Assembly (NCBI GenBank): GCA_025677815.1
Contig: JAIXMP010000021.1
Location: 124,001-188,000 of the forward strand
Source: Phascolomyces articulosus
Lineage: Eukaryota > Mucoromycota > Mucoromycetes > Mucorales > Lichtheimiaceae
Length of the DNA stretch: 64,000 bases
Direction of reading: 5' to 3'
The number at the start of each line of letters is the position of its first letter. Within the stretch, counting starts at the first letter, position 1. The position numbers and the translations under genes are program-made. A model generated the notes under the pieces. The model was not told the DNA's origin, did not search any database, and worked only from the letters and a program-made list of their open reading frames with translations. Positions 49,548 to 59,955 of this stretch are shown piece by piece.

Positions 49548-51009
49548 TCGATAAGATAAAAAGAAGATAGGGAAGGCTGCTTTATAAAAAGAGAAGAAAC
49601 AAAAAACAACTCCATTCTGATTGCACGATTATAACAAACAAAAAGAACTTGAACATGATTGGCTCTTTCGATCTTTCATCCTACATCATCCCCAAAGAAA
49701 AAAATTTTTTTTTAAGGTTTTATAACAAATATAGCTCACTGCAGCAACAAGACTCAGTCTACTATATAAATATATAGTTACGTGTCTTATATAAAGAAAT
49801 CCAAGCAATCATTAAGCTTATTTTATGAATCGGATAAATCTCATGATCAATTCGTTTTCCCCTAGGTCATTTGACTAGATTGAAACCAGATTGGAAGGAA
49901 ATGATGTTATTTTATGTTCACACCAAAAAGAATCTTATTGACATGTGGTGGTACAATTACGATTACAATTGCAGTTACATTTGTTTACATTTTGCTATGA
50001 AAAACCTTATTCTTTTTCTTTCATTTTTATTAGTTGTAAGTTATCATGCAGTGATGAATAACAATAGCAATAACCATGTTTTCAATGACCAATGTTAGTC
50101 CAACTATATTATCAAAGATGTTTACTTCAAAAATAACACTGTATATATCGATATATGTGGAAGATAACAACAAGCTTTCTTGTTACAGACATTTGATCCA
50201 CATGACTACTATTTTCTGTTAAGTTCTCTCGTTACTAATTTTAATAAGGTACTCAGGCAACTGATATTTTTTATGTTCCTAACTTTATTTTCTTTTTTTA
50301 CACTACACAGTCATGTCATTGCTGTTCATGATAGACCATATATATTCTTTTGAAAATCAAATAGATTGCTTCACTCTATTCGGTGTATATATCATTGAGT
50401 CCAGATCATAAAATCAGTCATATGTTAGGTATATTTTTTATATATAAACTCAGCCTTAGCATGTTCATAATGTTATAACATAATAAAAAAAAAGCACTCA
50501 GATTTTAATAAAAACAATAGTGTGCATTAGTCTAATCTTTAATAATAATTGTATATGCAAAGAACCAAGTGTTAATTTGATTTGGGTTTATATTAAGTTT
50601 CGTATGTTTAATGATACTTTATTTAAGTAGTGGATACGAAAGGATCGGTATAAATTATTATTGTGTTTTTGCGCTAAACAACGAACGAAAAGTCACCGCA
50701 AGTATTTTATAATAACCAAGGAGAAAAAGCGTTTGGTACGTATGATTAACATATTATGATATAATTTTTATATAATACATAACAATGACATATGAAACTG
50801 GTTTTACATATCATCAACATCAATAATCGTTTTTTATTTATAATCAATTTTATATAGAAAAAAAGAAAGAAAGACAACTTTCAATATGTGTGTTATGTAC
50901 AATAATATGAGGGAAAAAAAAAGAAAACTATTCACAGAAAATATAAATAAATAGGAGCCAATAGGAAACTTTTCCCGTTCCGCGGAACGAACTGTCTTGT
51001 CTTTTTTTT
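49548..51009. other. Intergenic: HPP promoter and BAG-gene 3' region
   Basis: 1462 bp. AT-rich throughout except the 3' flank of the BAG gene, where a 14-bp perfect palindrome lies (listed separately). A 75-codon frame at 49871-50098 is not recognised. Confidence 0.55.
50976..50989. repeat. 14-bp perfect palindrome CGTTCCGCGGAACG
   Basis: Self-complementary 14-mer about 20 bp beyond the BAG-gene stop codon, GC-rich in an AT-rich 3' region. A shared core CCGCGGAAC recurs at about 53209-53217 in the divergent BAG/PEPCK promoter. Confidence 0.85.
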
Positions 51010-52887
51010 TTATCCAACAAGAATTCCACCAGCTTTGTTACGTTGTGAGGAACGGTGAGGATTATTATACTGACGATTCTTATTATGATGTCGATTCTTC
51101 TTCTTTTTATGCTGTTGTTGCTGTTTACTCGTTCTTCTAGCCATTTCCCATTCAATTTGTTTATGTTCATCCATTTGTTCAAGCATACATTCTGCCTTCT
51201 TGACCAAAGCTCGACGTTCATTTCGAATTCCTTCATCTCCATTGGATTGTACTGTATCCAACTTTAACATATTTCGCATGATTTCATCCTCACAACCAAG
51301 GAATTCTCGATTATTGGGAGTGGTCGCTGTCACTTGCAACGTACCAGATTTGTTTTCAAAATGAAGAGGTGTTTTCAAAACAGTAGCTAAACGATTGTCC
51401 CTGATTTCATCCAATTGACGATTCACTTGTTGTAACTCTTCATATTTGGCTGGATCAGCAGGAGGGACATTTCGTCTTTGCTGTTCGGCAATTTTATTAA
51501 CAAAATCTTCATCAGGTTGTTCATGATGATGATGGTGATGATGATGATGTTGTTGTTGTTGGCTGATGATTGGAGGAGGAATTGGATCAATATCTGCTGC
51601 AGTAGCTGTAATAGCATGTTCTGGTTGCGGGGTAGGTTCAGCGTCGGTTACAATTTGTTTAGGCTCAAACAAGTTCATGGCATCATCGTCGTCGTCATTG
51701 CTCATAGCGGAATCATTATCGTCATCCTCTGGGGAAGTCGCCGCTGCTTGTTGTGGGGAGAAAGAATTGTCCATGGTTGTATTAGTAGTATCCGCTGAGC
51801 TTCCGTCTGAGACAAGCTCATCTAACAAATCCTTCAAATTAAGCACCCGATCTTGAAGCGGAGGATCCGTTTCTTCTGGTTCCTCTTGTTGTTGTTCTTC
51901 AACGTCATTGTTAATAATTTTGTGCGGATTACTCCAACTTCCCAAATATGGTTGTTCGGGTACACCTGCACAGTTGTTTTTGTCGATCACGTTGATGGCT
52001 TCCGGCTCTCTGGTCTTTTGTGGTACGGCTTGTCTCTGAAAGACCTTGTTCACATCACTGTTAATCATATCATCATCATAGAAATCATCCTCATCATTGT
52101 TATCTTGATTTGGTTCAGGAGCCATTGTCATTGGTTCATGTTTTGGAATAAAAGTGGGTTCTTCTTCATCTTGTTCCATTCTTTCTAGTTGAGGTTCTTT
52201 TTCTTCTTTTTGTTCAGGTTGATTTTGATCTTGTTGTTCATCTTGTAAATGGGTAATGTAATTCCAAAGATCATGAGCTTCTTCTTGATCACTTGCGTCA
52301 TTCAATGGCTGTTGTTGCTGCACTTCCTGTTGTACTGGAGCGGGCTCTTGCTGAGATTCTTGCTTTTGTTTCACTTGCTGTTCAAGCTGGCCATTAAATA
52401 ATAATCGGAGTAAGTCAGCAAGTTGGTTTGCATGATAATCCTCAAAACCCTTGTCTTCTTCGTCGTCGTCTTGTGTTGTAACTTCTTGTTGCTGTTGCCG
52501 CTGCTGAAAAGCACCATTATCTTTTTCTTGTTCAATTTGACGGTATTGTTGACGGATAACATCGGCACGTCTTTGTTCAATAGCTGATGCCAAGCATTGT
52601 CGATAAAAAGCATCCTCCACGGCGGCGATCAATTCCTGGTTCCGATAATGCTCCATGTAACGTTGGATTTGATATGCCCGTTCCCGGCGATAAATCTCCT
52701 TGAGTACTTTGAGATTATGCATTGCACGCGCAAGTCGATATTGTTGCGCACGTCGTTTCCGAAGTGCTTCTTGATGTTGTTGTTGCATATGCTGATGAAT
52801 GGCCACTTCACGTCTTCTTTGCTCATATTTAAGTAATGCTTGAATTTGTAAATAATCATCAAACGTACAATAATTAAATAATAACAT
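51010..52887 (-). CDS. BAG-domain protein (Hsp70 nucleotide-exchange cochaperone type)
   Basis: Single exon on the complement, 625 residues, ATG at 52887-52885. BAG domains bind the Hsp70 ATPase domain and promote nucleotide exchange. The C-terminal BAG-like helical part (about 480-590) reads EELQQVNRQLDEIRDNRLAT, FLGCEDEIMRNMLKLDTVQS and GIRNERRALVKKAECMLEQM. The N-terminal 150 residues are an R/Q/E-rich helix (YEQRRREVAIHQHMQQQHQE...KVLKEIYRRERAYQIQRYME). The middle is highly acidic and Q-rich with a nine-histidine run (about 51525-51551). The protein ends in a Lys/His-rich tail. Fungal proteins of this build are little studied; the BAG assignment rests on the helix pattern and is less certain than most calls here. 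Divergent from PEPCK with only 592 bp between. Confidence 0.75.
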   Translation of the reverse strand: MLLFNYCTFDDYLQIQALLKYEQRRREVAIHQHMQQQHQEALRKRRAQQYRLARAMHNLKVLKEIYRRERAYQIQRYMEHYRNQELIAAVEDAFYRQCLASAIEQRRADVIRQQYRQIEQEKDNGAFQQRQQQQEVTTQDDDEEDKGFEDYHANQLADLLRLLFNGQLEQQVKQKQESQQEPAPVQQEVQQQQPLNDASDQEEAHDLWNYITHLQDEQQDQNQPEQKEEKEPQLERMEQDEEEPTFIPKHEPMTMAPEPNQDNNDEDDFYDDDMINSDVNKVFQRQAVPQKTREPEAINVIDKNNCAGVPEQPYLGSWSNPHKIINNDVEEQQQEEPEETDPPLQDRVLNLKDLLDELVSDGSSADTTNTTMDNSFSPQQAAATSPEDDDNDSAMSNDDDDDAMNLFEPKQIVTDAEPTPQPEHAITATAADIDPIPPPIISQQQQHHHHHHHHHEQPDEDFVNKIAEQQRRNVPPADPAKYEELQQVNRQLDEIRDNRLATVLKTPLHFENKSGTLQVTATTPNNREFLGCEDEIMRNMLKLDTVQSNGDEGIRNERRALVKKAECMLEQMDEHKQIEWEMARRTSKQQQQHKKKKNRHHNKNRQYNNPHRSSQRNKAGGILVG

Positions 52888-53281
52888 GATGCTGCTGATA
52901 CTTGATTGCTGATGATAGTACGTTTATAGTAGTAGTAGATAGATTGATAGATAGATCAATAAATTGGTTTAATTTAGAGAAATCAACTAAAAAAGAAATA
53001 ATAATAATAAAAAGGGAATTGTGAATGTTTTTTACGAAAGAAAAAAAAAATATAACTGGGCTTATACCTGTCGATTATACGTATATAATATATATTAATA
53101 GATTAATAAAAAAAAATAGTAACAAAGATATAAGTATGTTATGAGAATGAACGACGACGGTTTCAGTTTATCATGCAAAAGTCAACATATGAAGCTAATA
53201 ATAGGATGCCGCGGAACATTCTAATGGTTTCCGTTCCCTCTTCACATGGGTAAGCCATTTTTCGGAAGGCAACCAACGGCC

Positions 53282-53294
53282 CCGACATGACCCG
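53282..53294 (+). promoter_or_regulatory. CCG-N7-CCG site (AcuK/AcuM-type) upstream of PEPCK
   Basis: CCGACATGACCCG, an exact match to the direct repeat CCGN7CCG reported for the Aspergillus AcuK and AcuM gluconeogenesis activators. It lies 186 bp before the PEPCK ATG and about 85 bp before its TATA box. Chance occurrence of a 6-base match is not negligible, but in DNA this AT-rich it is uncommon. Confidence 0.5.
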
Positions 53295-53377
53295 AGTTTG
53301 AACTTTTTATTGCGGGGGGAAACCTAAGATTGAAATTCCGGTTCCACATTCACGAGCCTTGACATAGGATGGCATTT

Positions 53378-53386
53378 TATATATAA
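53378..53386 (+). promoter_or_regulatory. TATA box of PEPCK
   Basis: TATATATAAA, about 94 bp before the ATG, followed by pyrimidine-rich sequence (CCCCCTTCCGTTCCTCC), the usual layout of strongly expressed fungal genes. Confidence 0.7.
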
Positions 53387-53479
53387 ACCCCCTTCCGTTC
53401 CTCCATCCAATCCAACTGAAAAAAGTTATACCACTTTTAATTACTTCTTTTTATTTTTCATACATTACATTATATAACA

Positions 53480-55359
53480 ATGGTTGGATCAAGACCTGGA
53501 TCTCCTTTTGGCCGCCCTTCAAGCTCTGCTTCTCATACTAAGGTTGAAGAAGAATTGCATGAATATGCTGGTATTGACTATGATAAGGTAAATAATCGTT
53601 TATGATCTATGCAAAAGTAATCCTGATATTACCACAATGTAATGGTTTGATCTAACACTCTACATAAATATATCTAGGTTACCATTAAGCGTAATCCTTC
53701 TGTTGCCGTTCTTTACGAAGAAGCTTTAACTTATGAAGAAGGTACAGTGATCTCTTCTGCTGGTGCTTTGTGTGCCTACTCTGGCAAGAAGACAGGTCGT
53801 TCCCCCAAAGATAAGCGTATTGTTCGTGAAGAAACCTCTGAAAAGGATATCTGGTGGGGTCCTGTCAACACTCCTCTTGATGAAAAAGTCTTTTTAATTA
53901 ACCGTGAACGTGCTATCGATTATCTCAACACTCGTCCTCGTTTGTATGTCTTTGATGGTTTCGCTGGTTGGGATCCCAAGTACCGCAAGAAGGTCCGTGT
54001 TGTCGCTTCCCGTGCTTACCACTTGTTGTTTATGCGTAACATGTTGATCCGTCCTACCGAAGACGAATTAGAAAACTTTGGTACACCCGATTTCACCATC
54101 TTTAACGCTGGTGAATTCCCTGCCAACCGTTACACCACTGGTATGACTTCCACCACATCCGTTTCTGTCAACTTCAAGCGCAACGAAATGGTTATTTTGG
54201 GTACCCAATATGCTGGTGAAATGAAGAAGGGTATTTTCAGTGTCATGCATTACCTTATGCCCAAGGCTGGTGTCTTGTCTTTGCACTCTTCTGCTAACGA
54301 AGGTCCTGATGGTGATGTATCCCTCTTCTTTGGTTTGTCCGGTACTGGTAAGACCACTCTTTCCGCTGACCCCAAGCGTGCCTTGATTGGTGATGATGAA
54401 CACTGTTGGTCCGACTCCGGTGTCTTCAACATTGAAGGTGGTTGTTATGCCAAGTGTATCGATTTGTCTGCTGAAAAGGAACCTGATATTTTCAACGCTA
54501 TCCGATTCGGTTCTATTTTGGAAAATGTTGTACTGGATGAAGAATCCCGTGTTGTTGACTACTCTGATGATTTCTTGACTGAAAATACTCGTGCTTCTTA
54601 CCCCATCTGTAAGTATTATTATTATTATTGTTGGAAAATTGGATTGGAAGGAAATTTGGATATAAAGACTAGAGGAATAAAAGAAGTGAGAAAGAGGAAG
54701 GAAAGCACAATTTTACTTATTGGATCTGTATTTTATCTATAGATCACATTCCCAATGCCAAGATCCCTTGTATGGGTGGTCACCCCAAGAACATCATCTT
54801 GTTGACCTGTGATGCTTTCGGTGTCTTACCTCCTGTCTCCAAGTTGACAGCTGAACAAGCCATGTACCACTTTATCTCTGGTTACACCACCAAGGTGCCA
54901 GGTACTGAAGATGGTATTGTTGAACCTCAAGCTACTTTCTCTGCTTGTTTCGGTGCTCCCTTCTTGATTTTACATCCTCAACGTTATGCCACCATGTTGG
55001 CTGAAAAGATGTCCCAACATAAGGCTGATGCCTGGTTAATTAACACCGGCTGGATCGGTGGCAAGGCTGGCGTTGCCAAGCGTTGCCCATTGAAATACAC
55101 ACGTGCTATCTTGGATTCTATCCACAGTGGTGAATTGGCTCAAGCTGAATTCGAAAACTATGATGTCTTCAACTTGAAGGTCCCCAAGAAGGTTTCCAAT
55201 GTTCCTGATGAAATGTTGGATCCTCGCAAGGTTTGGATGGGTACTCCTCAAGAATTCAACGAATCACTCAACAAAGTCGCATCCATGTTTACTGAAAACT
55301 TCAAGACCTTTGCTGAGGGTGCTACTCCTGAAACTTTGGCTGCTGGTCCCAAGATCTAA
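53480..55359 (+). CDS. PCK1: Phosphoenolpyruvate carboxykinase, ATP-dependent
   Basis: Gluconeogenic enzyme: oxaloacetate + ATP to phosphoenolpyruvate + CO2 + ADP, cytosolic. Exons 53480..53587, 53678..54608, 54743..55359, giving 551 residues, the normal length for the fungal ATP type. Signatures are [30 protein letters not shown] (substrate and arginine region), [16 protein letters not shown] (P-loop, about residue 255), [11 protein letters not shown] (metal-binding Asp), [12 protein letters not shown] and [14 protein letters not shown]. The first exon gives a Ser/Pro-rich N-terminus. Codons are strongly biased to C-ending and GGT/GTC types compared with neighbours, as in highly expressed fungal genes. 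The ATG is in an ACAATGG context. The upstream CCGN7CCG site and GCGGGG word suggest activation by an AcuK/AcuM-type factor and glucose repression; this is inferred. Confidence 0.98.
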
Positions 55360-56035
55360 ACTTTATAATCATCCTTTTTTTTTTTACTTCATTTCATTTG
55401 CATATCCATGAAAACACAAATAACAACATTTTTTCTTTAATCCCCCCTTCCCTCATTCTTATCAACTTTTTTTTTCGTCCGATTATGTAACATATTTACC
55501 ATATTTACCGCTTTTTTTCATTATTTTCTAAACATCATATAAAGTGAAATACATTTTTTGAATTCATTCTTAAACAGAGTTATATACGTTTTTTTTATGG
55601 TTGATTGAGATTGTCATTTTTTTTAAAAGATTGAGAAAAAGCACAGGCCAACATATCTAAACTTTATCGAATTCTGTATGTTACACTGGATGATATAATA
55701 CTAATAACAACAGGAAACCATCCTAGCAATTCGTTATATATAGATAGGGGGGCAAAGTGGAATATATTTTTATATAAAAGGTCCCTTGTTTCTGGTACCT
55801 GGTAACCTGAACGTTTCCCTCGTTTTAAAACATAGAAACGTAGTACTTACATCATCTTTGACCCTGGCAATATACATTATCCCACTCATATAATAAAGGG
55901 TTTATGTCATCGTTACGTATTCATCATTTATATCTCTTACCTATTATTTGAGTCTGTTTCAATAATTACCCTTTTTTTTCTCCATGACAAATTGTTATTT
56001 GAATCAAGTTGCGGTATGCTCATAGATCAGATGTA

Positions 56036-56286
56036 CAGTGTTGGAAGTTAAATTTGGCCACCCAAGATAAAAATGAGCCAAATTGGGTTGCGTATATACA
56101 ATTGATTCTCTGGCTCACCCAAATAATAAAAATGAATACGTACGATTTATTTACTGGTGAAAAAGAAAGTTAAAAAAATACTACCAATATCACTTTTTCT
56201 CTGCCAGACAATACACCTTCTTAAAACATCGGTAAATGTTTAGACCTATTTGTCAACATAACCAAATTTAACTTCCAACATTGCTG
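56036..56286. mobile_element. MITE-like element with Tc1/mariner-style ends
   Basis: The ends carry TGTTGGAAGTTAAATTTGG (56039-56057) and its exact complement (56262-56280), a 19-bp perfect inverted repeat. Both ends extend outward to CAG/CTG, with three extra bases (CAA) on the right, and both are flanked by TA. CAGTG-type ends at a TA duplication are usual for Tc1/mariner elements. The 251-bp interior has no coding capacity, so it would be non-autonomous. The three-base inequality of the ends leaves some doubt about the exact boundaries. Confidence 0.6.
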
Positions 56287-57109
56287 TAAGAATGACAATA
56301 TGATGTTATTATAATCAAAATTTTCACATATCTTCCTTTTACATATAGTAACGGTGTATACTCGATATACACTGATACTTTAGAATGATAGGTATTCATG
56401 AATAATATAGTACAACAAGAAGGTAGATCGATTTATAATGTGTTTATACGAGATTGTCTCTTATTATTATATTATTACGTAAATTTTTTTTGTATCTATG
56501 ATGAATATTTTTTGAATATTATTTTTCTAAGGTGTTAATAGAGTTGCTAGTAAAAAACCCTTTTGTAAGATATTGAAATGGATTATTATTATTGTGTGAT
56601 GCATAATAAAAATAAAAATAAAACTTTTTTCTCCCGTTCATGATAAAAGCATGTTGAAATGATATGCGTAGGTAAATGTGCTTTATGCTTGGAAAAAAAA
56701 ATATTGAGCAGTAGTAATCATGGGACTTAAACGTCATCAATTTTTGCTATTTCTGAAGGCGCAGTAACTCTCACCCAATTTGGGCCAACATTCTTCTCTC
56801 AACCCAATAGACACACACTTTTTCTTCTACTTCTTCAAAAAGGTACTTTTGAAATCTTTACGACGTTTTCAATGATCCCCTCTTGACATTGAATGGCCTT
56901 AATTGCTTTTTTTTACTGATTTATTTAATCAACCTTCTTTATTCTCTCAAACTTTTCCTCCGATACTTTTTTTTTCGTTTACCATTCCATATCTTCATTT
57001 TGCTTATGCATTCTTTTTTATACTATATTCTTTATTTTTAGTATTCTCAAACTTATTTTTTTTACGTTCATTCTTCTATTTGGATCTCTCAAGTCATTTT
57101 GAAATGAAT

Positions 57110-57860
57110 GCCGTTATATTGTTTCCAAAGCATTCAGGGTTCCAATGTTTTCTTTTTCTGGTCGATGCCATTTCTTTCCCTTTTGGTCAAGCCTATGCTC
57201 TGCTTTTCGTATTAGCCAAGTCTGTGTAGTTTTGGTACATACGGCGACGGGTTCGACTCCTGTACTTGGTTCAAGGGGCCTGAGTTCTTGTTGGTACCAG
57301 GTCCCACTGGATATGGCGCGTCTTTTTGACAATCCAACGGAGCCGAGGAGACGACAGTTGGTTTAGCTGAGGTTAAGGTGCAGCCTTCTGTTCCCCTTTC
57401 GGCACACCCAAGGTTGTGGTCAGTAACCACTCGCATGCAAGGAAGAAGTCAGACTTAGGAACTGGCCAGGGTACAGTACTTGCATGTGCCCACAACAGTC
57501 TGTATAATCTTGGTAGAATTGTCCTTATTGTGTACTCTGGAAGTACGTTGATTTCCTTTGATCAACTAAATGCACATTTTGGAGGCTAACAGTGCGATAG
57601 CCATACGTCTCTGCATTCCACAGAACTCGCATTCCCTGGGAGTAATTTGACTATCCATAGTCATCCCGCTTGTGCAGTTAGTACAACCAAGTGTTCGAAA
57701 ACGGCTTTCGGTCGCCCATGAGTCTTTGCAGTCGACTCTAAATGCTGTGTCCGTTCATGACAAAAACTGTCGAGGCAGTGCTATCATTTTACATGGTAGC
57801 CTTCCACCACACCGGCAAGAAAAAAGTGCTCGGGCGAAAAAGCTATGTGAAAAGGGGATG
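57110..57860. mobile_element. GC-richer block, possible retroelement remnant
   Basis: About 750 bp visibly richer in G and C than the surrounding desert, beginning near the tRNA-like core. An open stretch at 57672-57926 without an ATG start has balanced composition (RKRLSVAHESLQSTLNAVSV, then RGSAIILHGSLPPHRQEKSA) and looks like once-coding DNA. No domain was recognised and no terminal repeats were found. A SINE-like or LINE-derived remnant is the best guess. Confidence 0.3.
57215..57270 (+). ncRNA. tRNA-like sequence lacking the anticodon arm (Pol III B box present)
   Basis: GGTTCGACTCC (57250-57260) matches the tRNA B-box consensus exactly. Around it a T-arm folds (ACGGG / TTCGACT loop / CCTGT). 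GCCAAGT (57215-57221) pairs with ACTTGGT (57264-57270) over 7 bp with one G-U, as an acceptor stem. Between them GTGT...ACAT (57224-57240) can form a D-arm with an AGTTTTGGT loop. The 56-nt total is about one anticodon arm (16-17 nt) shorter than a tRNA. It is therefore not a functional tRNA; a tRNA pseudogene or the head of a tRNA-derived SINE is likely. Confidence 0.45.
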
Positions 57861-59416
57861 AAACCAATAAAAGAGGGGAACGAAAACAAAAGAGGGACGC
57901 GAAGGAAGAGAGTTGTCCATGCATGAAATATTTTACCTTTTTCTCTTTGTTAAAATAATAAGTGAAATTTCGAGTGCAATAGCCAACAAAAAAAATCCAT
58001 ATGAATTCATAACATTGATAGCCCATCTGCTCCTGTTCTGTCTGTATGTATTCTATTATAACTATTTCATTGCTAAAAGAAACTTTATATATGAGCAATT
58101 AACTAATATACGTTGTATATTATTATGTATAATAGGTTATGCCGTTTCTCAAGCTGACGATTCTTAATAATGATACGTCCCTGTTTTGCGGGTATGTTTT
58201 TTTTTCTGTTTCTTTGAACAATAACCAGTTTATTATAAAAGAAGAAGAACAGTTGATAAACATATGTATTTAGGCATGGTTTCCAAGGTGAACGATTTTC
58301 TTTATATTTCGTCATGGTCTCTCTGCGTGGGTTTTCCTTTATCGATGAACAGGGAGCAACGTTTAATGGATGGACCAATTTATAACAAAGACCTAGGCCA
58401 CTGTTTTTTCGTCTTCTCTGGCAGTTCTCAGACGTGGTTTCTTGTAAGTGGTAAAATCTATGAAGTAAACTGAGGAGACTGTTCCCACCGCCATTTCCAG
58501 GCTGTATTTGTTTTTTTTTTCAGTTGCTTTTTTTCGTTATAAGGCTCCGTTCTAGGTGGTTAAAGAGATAGGAAACAGGAGCGTAGCAATCTAGCAGCTG
58601 TTAGGTTGTCGAGTCAAATAAAAAAAAAGCAACAAGATGAGAGATGAAAATCAGGTCAGTACATTATAAAGATAAATATTGTGTTGGCTATAAATGGTAA
58701 CAGGAAAAGAGCTGATTTACTAACTAATATATTAAATCTCTTATCGAGTATTTTTTATGCCGAATGAATGAAACGGTGTCTCAGTTGATCTCTACGATTA
58801 GCAGCCAATATACTGAGCGATTATATCTGTAGGTTTCTCTTTCTTCTTTACTACATTCTTTACATATTGAATTGTTATCTGCTCATCAGCTTATAATCTT
58901 TTGCAAATTTTCTAGTATGAAACCAAAGCGATTCTGATTGTGCACCGATAAAATCTTCTCTGGTTGATGCTAACGACTGCTGCAAAGAGGACTAACTCCT
59001 ATTATATATGGACAAAAACAATCGAATGGCGTGGAACGAATTTTATTGTCTTATTATTCAAGCGAAGCGCGTATATGTTGATAATGTAAGTACAGTCTGG
59101 CTTTTATTGATCTGATCTTATGTACTGGTGGAAGTGATTCAATATATTTCCCGCTTTTTTCAATATATAACTATACCTACATTGTTATTGTTTATTGACA
59201 TGCCGTTAAAAAATAAAATTGATCTCTAACACCATTCGACATTATATTATATTATATTACAGGTCTTTCTTCTTTGCAAGCTTCTTCTATTACAGTTATG
59301 AAACACAATTGCTTCTTCCCTTGCCGTATAAAAAGCGAATTGAATTGTTTGGTGGAAGCATCTTTTCTTTTTTCTTCTCTGTGTCTTTTCTGAGGTTGGA
59401 CGACGTTCTATCCTAG

Positions 59417-59645
59417 TGTTGGGGGCCGACCGACTTCACTAGCTTACTGACGCCAACTTTGGTTAAGATTGGTCTGCTTGAAATTGGGTGCAAGGTTTGC
59501 CGGCCGCGCTTGTATGCTGATTTCAGTAGTCGCACTTTTACCTCGAGGTTGAACAGAGCTCCTATCTGGAACTGTTGCCAAGTCGATACCAGGCAAAAAA
59601 AAAAAAAAAAAAAACTTTACTAGGAGGACTTTTTTGTCCCCAACA
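59417..59645. mobile_element. TG...CA-bounded block with internal poly(A) run (solo-LTR-like)
   Basis: TGTTGGGG (59417-59424) and CCCCAACA (59638-59645) are perfect 8-bp inverted ends of a 229-bp block that is GC-richer than its flanks and includes an A20 run (59595-59614). TG...CA ends with short inverted repeats are typical of LTRs. No flanking target duplication was found, and no primer-binding site or polypurine tract is evident, so this could also be a degraded retroposed transcript. Confidence 0.3.
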
Positions 59646-59883
59646 GCTTCTTATATGCTTTCACCTAACAATTTGATTGCTCAGCAAATAAGCAACAGCA
59701 ACGCGATGATGGTAAAACGAAACGGCAATAACACTTTTACTGTTTGAATAAACTAATATTATTCTTATTTATTACTAATCGTATATAGATCGGATTCATC
59801 CTTTTTGAAACGAGTGGCCCATCTTTTGCGTCCTCAAGTTCTTTGCGCCCTCATGTATTTCTCGTTCTCCAGGTCATTCAAGT

Positions 59884-59955
59884 CATTCACAATATTACCT
59901 CTTTAGACATTCACAATAGTACTCCTTTAGACATTCACAATTGTATTCCTTTTAG
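59884..59955. repeat. Three-copy 24-bp tandem repeat
   Basis: Three successive 24-bp units beginning CATTCACAAT and ending CTTTAGA or CTTTTAG, with a few substitutions between copies. Small minisatellite with no coding context. Confidence 0.8.

Larger units (their letters stand above)
52888..53479. promoter_or_regulatory. Divergent promoter region: BAG gene (-) and PEPCK (+)
   Basis: 592 bp. From 53200 to 53400 it is much richer in GC than other intergenic DNA. It holds GAACATTC (53214-53221; the nGAAnnTTCn pattern of a minimal heat-shock element), CCG-N7-CCG (53282-53294), GCGGGG (53312-53317) and a TATA box at 53378-53386. The BAG side has (TAG)n and (AGAT)n short repeats near 52917-52955. 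Confidence 0.6.

Noticed and set aside
54068..54403. 111-codon minus-strand frame inside PEPCK
   Set aside because: Antisense shadow of the PEPCK exon.
58264..58473. 69-codon frame with coding-like composition (LGHCFFVFSGSSQTWFLVSG)
   Set aside because: Slightly suggestive, but too short, with no splice partners and no similarity I could defend.
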